Assembly: GCA_947626705.1 (NCBI GenBank)
Contig: CANQTJ010000096.1
Location: 1 to 5,633, forward strand
From: an uncultured Clostridia bacterium
GTDB taxonomy: Bacteria > Bacillota > Clostridia > TANB77 > CAG-508
Direction: 5' to 3'
DNA: 5,633 nt
Under the pieces are notes generated by a model, which was given only the letters and a program-made list of their open reading frames with translations, made no database searches and was not told the origin of the DNA. The position numbers were made by a program, and so were the translations under genes. Positions within the stretch are counted from its first letter, which is position 1. Every line of letters begins with the position of its first letter. This document shows positions 5,588 through 5,633 of this stretch, piece after piece.

Positions 5588-5633
5588 ATAGTATTATATA
5601 AAATATATTTAATTCAAAATTTAGTTCAAATTT
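5588..5633. other. AT-rich tail with no recognised feature
   Basis: The last 46 bases are almost entirely A and T. I see no ORF start with a ribosome binding site, no RNA gene and no clear promoter pair before the window ends. Confidence 0.6.

Overview
The window looks like a piece of an AT-rich Firmicutes genome, most likely an uncultured gut-type Clostridia or related lineage. GC is roughly 25-30% by eye. Nearly all arginines are AGA, ATA and TTA codons dominate, and Trp is TGG with no in-frame TGA, so the standard bacterial code fits. Both genes encode cell-surface proteins of kinds common in such genomes. I give no species.

Layout, all on the + strand. (1) Bases 1-3981 are the 3' part of one very long surface-protein gene. 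The frame is open from base 1, so the true start lies upstream. The visible 1326 residues contain a short N-terminal stretch, three tandem SpaA/Cna_B-like (prealbumin-fold) units (166-1347), four larger DUF11-like units each opening with an FDL-x-L-x-K motif (1348 to about 3864), and a C-terminal membrane anchor preceded by SISTG in the place of an LPXTG sortase motif. (2) Bases 3982-4311 are intergenic: a strong intrinsic terminator, a candidate promoter, and a long AT-rich leader with two mutually exclusive inverted repeats next to the ribosome binding site of the next gene. (3) Bases 4312-5535 encode a 407-residue protein with a type IV prepilin-like N-terminus, a Gly/Ser/Asp linker and a C-terminal domain of the formylglycine-generating-enzyme (FGE-sulfatase, C-type-lectin fold) type lacking the catalytic cysteines. 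(4) Bases 5536-5633 hold a long hairpin with a T tract (terminator) and an AT-rich tail.

How the parts fit (inference): a stalk-like adhesin, probably stiffened by isopeptide bonds, lies beside a separately transcribed pilin-like protein carrying a lectin-fold head, so the locus looks devoted to surface display or adhesion. The most interesting lead is the 3' end of the second gene. A lectin-fold/FGE C-terminus, a local shift in codon use, a GC-rich GFRP-coding end and a hairpin directly downstream together resemble the variable region of a diversity-generating retroelement target. No reverse transcriptase or template repeat lies in the window, so this is a hypothesis only.
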